Shown here in pieces: positions 59,544 to 64,000 of a stretch of DNA of 64,000 bases. Numbering within the stretch: position 1 is the stretch's first letter; each line of letters starts with the position of its first letter. The notes beneath the pieces were generated by a model that saw only the letters and a program-made list of their open reading frames with translations, was not told the origin of the DNA and searched no databases. Both the position numbers and the translations under genes were made by a program. The stretch spans positions 1 through 64,000 of the forward strand of contig NZ_BAAADJ010000059.1 of NCBI RefSeq assembly GCF_039522365.1. Reading direction: 5' to 3'. The stretch is from Bacillus carboniphilus (GTDB lineage Bacteria > Bacillota > Bacilli > Bacillales > JC228).

Positions 59544-60674
59544 TTGGCTGAAAAATCAGCGCGTTCCAGAGAAGAAGTAGAAAATGAAGTAACATTAGAC
59601 CAAGTAAAAGATAAATTAGTCGAAGTCGGTAAGAAAAGAGGGGTCCTAACTTACGAGGATATTTCTGAAAAATTATCTACCTTCGAACTTGACTCTGACC
59701 AGATGGATGAATTTTATGAGTTTTTGGGTGACCAAGGTGTAGAATTACTTGGTGATAATGAAGAATCAGACTCTACAGGTCCAGCTGTAGTTAAAGATGA
59801 TGATGAGGAATTTGATTTAAATGACCTCAGTGTACCTCCAGGTGTTAAAATCAATGATCCTGTTCGTATGTACCTTAAAGAAATCGGAAGAGTAGACCTA
59901 CTTTCTGCAGATGAAGAAATTGAACTTGCTGAAAGAATTGAGCAAGGTGATGAAGAAGCAAAAAGAAGACTTGCTGAGGCAAACCTACGACTCGTTGTAA
60001 GTATTGCAAAACGTTATGTAGGACGCGGTATGCTATTCCTAGACTTAATACAAGAAGGTAACATGGGTCTCATTAAGGCCGTTGAAAAATTTGATTACCG
60101 AAAAGGATTTAAGTTCAGTACTTATGCAACCTGGTGGATTCGTCAGGCTATAACACGAGCTATTGCTGACCAAGCCAGAACAATTCGTATACCCGTTCAT
60201 ATGGTGGAGACCATTAACAAATTAATTCGTGTTCAAAGACAGTTACTACAAGATCTAGGACGCGAACCAAGCCCTGAAGAAATTGCAGAAGATATGGACC
60301 TTACTCCTGATAAAGTAAGAGAAATTTTAAAAATCGCTCAAGAGCCAGTCTCATTGGAAACACCGATTGGTGAAGAAGATGATTCCCATCTAGGTGATTT
60401 TATTGAAGACCAAGAGGCCACTTCTCCATCTGAACATGCTGCCTACGAATTATTAAAGGAACAGCTCGAAGATGTTTTAGATACACTTACAGATCGTGAG
60501 GAAAATGTATTAAGATTACGCTTTGGCCTTGATGACGGAAGAACGAGAACCCTTGAGGAAGTTGGGAAGGTATTTGGAGTTACTCGTGAGCGTATTCGAC
60601 AAATTGAAGCAAAAGCTCTTAGAAAGCTCCGTCATCCAAGTAGAAGCAAACGATTAAAAGATTTCCTTGAATAA
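59544..60674 (+). CDS. sigA: Primary RNA polymerase sigma factor SigA
   Basis: A 376-aa housekeeping sigma factor. Region 1.1 is acidic (residues 1-90). Region 1.2 is [14 protein letters not shown], region 2 is [17 protein letters not shown] for -10 recognition, region 3 follows [11 protein letters not shown], and region 4 is [20 protein letters not shown] for -35 recognition. TTG at 59544 follows AAGGAGGGG; the frame from 59526 covers the ribosome site. Two terminators follow. Confidence 0.98.
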   Translation: MAEKSARSREEVENEVTLDQVKDKLVEVGKKRGVLTYEDISEKLSTFELDSDQMDEFYEFLGDQGVELLGDNEESDSTGPAVVKDDDEEFDLNDLSVPPGVKINDPVRMYLKEIGRVDLLSADEEIELAERIEQGDEEAKRRLAEANLRLVVSIAKRYVGRGMLFLDLIQEGNMGLIKAVEKFDYRKGFKFSTYATWWIRQAITRAIADQARTIRIPVHMVETINKLIRVQRQLLQDLGREPSPEEIAEDMDLTPDKVREILKIAQEPVSLETPIGEEDDSHLGDFIEDQEATSPSEHAAYELLKEQLEDVLDTLTDREENVLRLRFGLDDGRTRTLEEVGKVFGVTRERIRQIEAKALRKLRHPSRSKRLKDFLE

Positions 60675-60704
60675 ACTTACTCATTTTTTTGAGTAAGTTT
60701 TTTT
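60673..60704 (+). terminator. Terminator after sigA
   Basis: AAACTTACTC pairs with GAGTAAGTTT across a T-rich loop, followed by TTTTTC. Confidence 0.9.
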
Positions 60705-60713
60705 CTTTTCTAA

Positions 60714-60746
60714 GGGAGATAGCGTGCTATCTCTCTTTTATTTTAC
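60714..60746 (+). terminator. Second terminator after sigA
   Basis: GAGATAGC-gt-GCTATCTC, followed by TCTTTTATTTT. Confidence 0.75.
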
Positions 60747-60802
60747 AGAATTATCTGTCAGTTTGTAAAGGGAATATCTAAATAATACGAAACGTTTTAA
60801 TG

Positions 60803-60831
60803 TTGTGAAAATAATGAATTACCCATATAAT
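60803..60831 (+). promoter_or_regulatory. Promoter of acyl-CoA dehydrogenase gene
   Basis: TTGTGA at 60803-60808, 17 bp, TATAAT at 60826-60831. This excludes the long frame from 60805. Confidence 0.7.
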
Positions 60832-60873
60832 GGTTGTATGGATTTTGTAAGCGCATACATGGGAGGGGTATAC

Positions 60874-62019
60874 ATGAATTTTGATTTAACACAAGAACAG
60901 CAAATGATCCAAAAAATGATACGAGAATTTGCGGATGAAGAGGTAGCACCAGGTGCATTAGAGAGAGATAATACAAAGGAATTCCCTGTAGATATTATGA
61001 AACAATTAGGTGAATTAGGAATGATGGGCCTACCATTTCCCGAAGAATATGGTGGGGGTGGTGCTGATACTATCAGCTTCGCAATTGTAGTAGAAGAATT
61101 GAGTAGAGCCTGTGGATCAACAGGAATTACTTATTCTGCACATATCTCATTGGGCGGAGCACCCATTAACATGTTTGGTACAGAAGATCAAAAACAAAAG
61201 TATTTAGTTCCAATATGTACGGGTGAGTCAATGGGAGCCTTTGGTTTAACAGAAGCAAATGCAGGTAGTGATGCTGGAGGGACTCAGACAGTAGCTCGTG
61301 AAGATCAGGGAGAATGGGTCATAAACGGAAGTAAATGCTTTATAACCAATGCTAGCTATGCCAGTCACCTAGCATTAACAGCAGTTACAGGGGAACACAA
61401 TGGTGACAAAGAAATCACTGCGATTATCGTTCCAACGAAAGCAGATGGCTTTAAGGTTATAGACAACTATGAAAAAATGGGGCTACATTCATCTAATACG
61501 ACAGAATTAGTAATGGAGGATGTTCGGGTTCCATTAGATAACATTTTAGGTAAGCGCGGGGAAGGTTTTCGACAATTTTTAATTACCTTAGATGGGGGAA
61601 GAATCGGAATTGGAGCAATGGCTGTTGGAATTGCTCAAGCTGCATATGAGAAAGCAGTTGCTTATGCAAGTGAAAGGAAACAATTTGGTCGATCACTTTC
61701 TCAATTCCAAGCTATCCAATTCAAGCTTGCGGATATGGCTATGAAAATTGAATTAGCCCGAAATATGGTTTATAAAGCTGCTTGGTTAAAGGACCAAGGA
61801 AGATCCTTTTCAAAAGAAGCTTCTATGTGTAAACTTTATGCTTCGGAAATATGTATGGAAGTTACAAGTCAGGCTGTTCAGATTCATGGCGGAAATGGAT
61901 ACATGAAAGATTATCATGTTGAGAGATACATGCGGGATGCCAAGTTACTTGAAATCGGGGAAGGTACTTCGGAAGTACAACGTATTGTTATCGCGAGAGA
62001 AATATTGAAAAATGTATAA
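60874..62019 (+). CDS. Acyl-CoA dehydrogenase
   Basis: A 381-aa FAD enzyme of the short-chain acyl-CoA dehydrogenase type, catalysing the first beta-oxidation step. The N-terminal helical domain starts FDLTQEQQMIQKMIREFA. The FAD/substrate signature is GAFGLTEANAGSDAGGTQT. The C-terminal QIHGGNGYMKDYHVERYMRD and EIGEGTSEVQR carry the expected catalytic glutamate (GEGTSE). ATG at 60874 follows GGGAGGGG. Chain length is inferred from the family. This gene is not between sigA and cccA in B. subtilis as I remember it. Confidence 0.93.
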   Translation: MNFDLTQEQQMIQKMIREFADEEVAPGALERDNTKEFPVDIMKQLGELGMMGLPFPEEYGGGGADTISFAIVVEELSRACGSTGITYSAHISLGGAPINMFGTEDQKQKYLVPICTGESMGAFGLTEANAGSDAGGTQTVAREDQGEWVINGSKCFITNASYASHLALTAVTGEHNGDKEITAIIVPTKADGFKVIDNYEKMGLHSSNTTELVMEDVRVPLDNILGKRGEGFRQFLITLDGGRIGIGAMAVGIAQAAYEKAVAYASERKQFGRSLSQFQAIQFKLADMAMKIELARNMVYKAAWLKDQGRSFSKEASMCKLYASEICMEVTSQAVQIHGGNGYMKDYHVERYMRDAKLLEIGEGTSEVQRIVIAREILKNV

Positions 62020-62105
62020 ATGAAGGAATCCCCCATATGCTATGAACGTGTTTATTTTTGTCAAATTCGTGAAAATATAAAGAAAACGTCAATTCCACTT
62101 TCACT

Positions 62106-62119
62106 TTAGAACGTTTTCA
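62106..62119. promoter_or_regulatory. Candidate cre (CcpA) site upstream of cccA
   Basis: TTAGAACGTTTTCA matches the cre consensus TGWAANCGNTNWCA except at two positions. It lies 70 bases before cccA. Catabolite control of a cytochrome gene would be plausible. Confidence 0.4.
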
Positions 62120-62188
62120 AGTAAAATAGTTATTGTTTGTACATTCTTTTCTACTAGTTACACTGTTCATACATAAGGAGGATCAAGA

Positions 62189-62557
62189 ATGAATCGTAAT
62201 CCAATAATTCCCTTCGTTCTTATTATGGTATTCGGGATTGGTCTTATTTTCTTCCTATCATTCATGGGATTAGAAAACAGACAAGAGCGAGCTCATGGGG
62301 GAGAAGGAGAAGAAACTGATAACGCGTTATTAGAAGCATCTCCTGAGGAAATTTATCAGCAAGCTGGTTGTATTAACTGCCACGGAGCTAACTATTCTGA
62401 TGGATCTGCACCATCTTTAATTGGAGTTGGTGAAAAGTACTCAGCTGATGATATTAAAGACATCCTAACAAATGGTATCCCACCAGGAATGCCAGCAGGA
62501 CTTGTACCTGATGAAAAATTAGATGAAATGGCCGAATGGTTACTAACATTAGAATAA
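62189..62557 (+). CDS. cccA: Cytochrome c-550 (membrane-anchored)
   Basis: A 122-aa cytochrome c anchored by an uncleaved N-terminal helix (IIPFVLIMVFGIGLIFFLSF), with an acidic His/Gly linker and a heme domain on the outer face. Heme attaches at C61-x2-C64-H65 (CINCH), and M101 in PPGMPAG is the likely axial ligand. It carries electrons in the respiratory chain. ATG at 62189 follows AAGGAGG. A terminator follows, then a tandem-repeat array. Confidence 0.95.
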   Translation: MNRNPIIPFVLIMVFGIGLIFFLSFMGLENRQERAHGGEGEETDNALLEASPEEIYQQAGCINCHGANYSDGSAPSLIGVGEKYSADDIKDILTNGIPPGMPAGLVPDEKLDEMAEWLLTLE

Positions 62558-62558
62558 A

Positions 62559-62600
62559 AAAGGAGTCCTTTGCTTTTAGTAAGGGACTTCTTTTTTATTT
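62559..62600 (+). terminator. Terminator after cccA
   Basis: AGGAGTCCTT and AAGGGACTTC pair, with one wobble, followed by six T. Confidence 0.82.
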
Positions 62601-62603
62601 TTG

Positions 62604-62955
62604 GCTGAAGGTGTAATTCCGGGGACGAAGGTGCAATTCCGGGGACGAAGGTGCAATTCCTGGGACGAAGGTTCAATTCCGGGGACGAAGGTCAATTCCG
62701 GGGACGAAGGTGCAATTCCGGGGCTGAAGGTGCAATTCCGGGGACGAAGGTGCAATTCCGGGGACGAAGGTGCAAATTCCGGGGACGAAGGTGCAATTCC
62801 GGGGACGAAGGTGCAATTCCGGAGCTGAAGGTGCAATACTGGAGTTGAAGGTGCAATTCCGGGGATGAAGGTGCAATACTGGAGTTGAAGGTGCAATCCC
62901 GAGTTTGAAAGTGCAATACTCGCATTGATAGTGAAATTCCAAAGCGAATAGTCCA
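62604..62955. repeat. 20-bp tandem repeat array 2 (about 18 units)
   Basis: About 18 units of consensus GAAGGTGCAATTCCGGGGAC, sharing the AGGTGCAATT half with array 1. One unit near 62688 lacks a base and one near 62774 gains one; others keep 20 bp. Units are almost identical in the first two-thirds and decay from about 62890 to 62955. A 40-bp block with ACTGGAGTTGAAG recurs at about 62837 and 62877. It lies between the cccA terminator and trmK. Several frames on both strands are open through it, which I take as a by-product of the repeat rather than genes. Confidence 0.95.
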
Positions 62956-63047
62956 ATGAACCATCCCATTCCCATCTATGCTCTCATTTGGTCAAATACA
63001 CCAAAGAAGCTATAATAATAAAAGAAAATAATGTTGGCAGGTGCAAT

Positions 63048-63743
63048 ATGAATATAGAGCAATTATCTAAGAGGTTAGAAACCGTATTTGAATACATACC
63101 AAATCAATCAACGTTAGCAGATATCGGAAGTGACCACGCTTATCTGCCTTGCTATGCAGTTCTTAAAGGAAAAGTTACATATGCTATTGCTGGTGAGGTA
63201 GCTGAAGGCCCATACCAATCTGCAGTAAATCAAGTGGTTGATGCTAATTTAACTAAACAAATAGAAGTCCGTAAAGGTGACGGACTAGAAGTCATTTCCT
63301 CCGGTGAGGTCAGCTGTGTGACGATTGCGGGGATGGGAGGAACATTGATAGCCAAGATTTTAGAAGAAGGAAAATCCAAATTGACTTCAACTATGAGATT
63401 AGTTCTCCAACCAAACATAGGGAGTGTAAATGTTAGAAAGTGGCTACAAACCAATGGATGGGCTATTGTAAACGAGTCTATTTTACGGGAAGACAATCAT
63501 ATTTATGAAGTGATATGTGCGGATTTTCAGACTACAAATGCCTTAACAGAACAAGAATTGTTAATGGGACCTTTTCTTTTAAAGGAAAAGAACGAGGCAT
63601 TTGTACAAAAGTGGAATGAGGAAAAGAAGCAATTACATCAAATTTTACAGTCTTTGGATCAAGCAAAAGAAACTCCAGAGGTTAGAGAGAAAAAGAAAAA
63701 AATAGTTCGGGATATTACGCTAATTGAGGAGGGGTTAAAGTGA
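63048..63743 (+). CDS. trmK: tRNA (adenine22-N1)-methyltransferase TrmK
   Basis: A 231-aa SAM-dependent enzyme (YqfN) that makes m1A22 in tRNA. The Rossmann motif is LADIGSDHAYLPCYAV near residue 24, followed by AGEVAEGPYQSA; the C-terminal half forms a coiled coil. ATG at 63048 has GCAGGTG 5 bases upstream; this site includes the 9-mer AGGTGCAAT shared with the adjacent repeat array. It overlaps yqfO by four bases (GTGA). Confidence 0.95.
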   Translation: MNIEQLSKRLETVFEYIPNQSTLADIGSDHAYLPCYAVLKGKVTYAIAGEVAEGPYQSAVNQVVDANLTKQIEVRKGDGLEVISSGEVSCVTIAGMGGTLIAKILEEGKSKLTSTMRLVLQPNIGSVNVRKWLQTNGWAIVNESILREDNHIYEVICADFQTTNALTEQELLMGPFLLKEKNEAFVQKWNEEKKQLHQILQSLDQAKETPEVREKKKKIVRDITLIEEGLK

Positions 63744-64000
63744 GAGAGGTAAACGGTCATCAAGTTATTGAAGTCTTCGAACAGTTCTCCCCAAAAAGGT
63801 ATGCCATGGAAGGGGATAAGATTGGTCTTCAGGTTGGCGATTTAAGTAGAAAGGTAACAAATGTTCTTGTTACGCTTGATGTTACTCCCGAAGTAGTGGA
63901 TGAAGCGATTGAAAAAGATGCACAATTGATTATCGCTCACCACCCACCGATATTTAGACCACTTGGTAAACTTGAAAGTGGCACAATATTTGAGAAACTC
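63740..64000 (+). CDS. yqfO: Nif3-like dinuclear metal protein YqfO (partial)
   Basis: The first 87 codons of a NIF3 family protein. It starts at GTG 63740 with GAGGAGGGG upstream and overlaps the trmK stop. DKIGLQVGD and the HHPPIFRP metal-binding motif near residue 74 are conserved. Family members form hexamers with a dinuclear metal site; the precise role is uncertain. The gene runs off the right edge of the window. Confidence 0.93.
   Translation, partial: MREVNGHQVIEVFEQFSPKRYAMEGDKIGLQVGDLSRKVTNVLVTLDVTPEVVDEAIEKDAQLIIAHHPPIFRPLGKLESGTIFEKL

Noticed and set aside
60786-60799. cre-like GAAACGTTTTAA before the acyl-CoA dehydrogenase promoter
   Set aside because: About five mismatches to the cre consensus; only the central ACGTTT agrees.
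62576-62975. Overlapping open frames on both strands across array 2
   Set aside because: Three minus frames and two plus frames are open at once, as expected from a stop-free repeat whose unit is not a multiple of 3.

Overview
The window is about 64 kb of low-GC Gram-positive chromosome from an endospore-forming, aerobic member of the Bacillaceae (Bacillus sensu lato). Gene content and order follow the Bacillus subtilis yrrT to yqfO stretch closely. Sporulation genes (sigK, sda, gpr, spoIIP, yqxA, yqfC, yqfD, a YjcZ-type peptide), AGGAGG-type ribosome sites, many TTG and GTG starts, a T-box, a CIRCE operator and a sigma-W promoter all fit. I do not name a species.

Layout. 1-522: a 20-bp tandem-repeat array. 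523-4434: sulfur salvage operon yrrT-mtnN-mccA-mccB-yrhC (homocysteine to cysteine). 4435-5275: tiny genes (a 27-aa peptide gene, yrzI, an 18-aa ORF) separated by strong terminators. 5276-5989: intact sigK without a skin element. 6024-11440: accessory stretch with a lipoprotein, small Cys-rich and YjcZ-like proteins, an M3 peptidase, the divergent phospholipid genes pssA and psd, and sda. 11441-12119: DnaA-box cluster and a dispersed hairpin element. 12120-17162: yqeG-yqeH-aroE-yhbY-nadD-yqeK-rsfS-yqeM (ribosome maturation, shikimate and NAD synthesis). 17233-21789: competence locus comER / comEA-comEB-comEC, with yqzM. 22131-26622: holA, rpsT, gpr, spoIIP, yqxA. 26823-38594: lepA, hemW, then the heat-shock and translation cluster hrcA-grpE-dnaK-dnaJ-prmA-rsmE-mtaB, then deoC. 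38635-46079: yqeW, rpsU-yqeY, the sigma-W operon yqeZ-floA-yqfB, then yqfC-yqfD-phoH. 46265-51873: pgpH-ybeY-dgkA-cdd-era-yqzL-recO. 51870-55132: glycine T-box and glyQS. 55451-60674: ccpN-yqfL, then yqxD-dnaG-sigA, the macromolecular-synthesis region. 60874-64000: an acyl-CoA dehydrogenase, cccA, a second 20-bp repeat array, trmK and the start of yqfO, which runs off the window.

Most of the window is core genome. The parts least explained by known genes are: the two related 20-bp tandem-repeat arrays (about 101-380 and 62604-62955), one of which sits just upstream of a ribosome-binding site sharing a 9-mer with the repeat; a 27-codon gene with its own consensus promoter and terminator, whose C-terminal half fits the spacing of a lasso-peptide leader motif; a palindromic dispersed element beside the DnaA boxes of sda; and a long inverted repeat between glyS and ccpN. 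Start codons were chosen from ribosome-site spacing and remembered family N-termini; no database search was possible.
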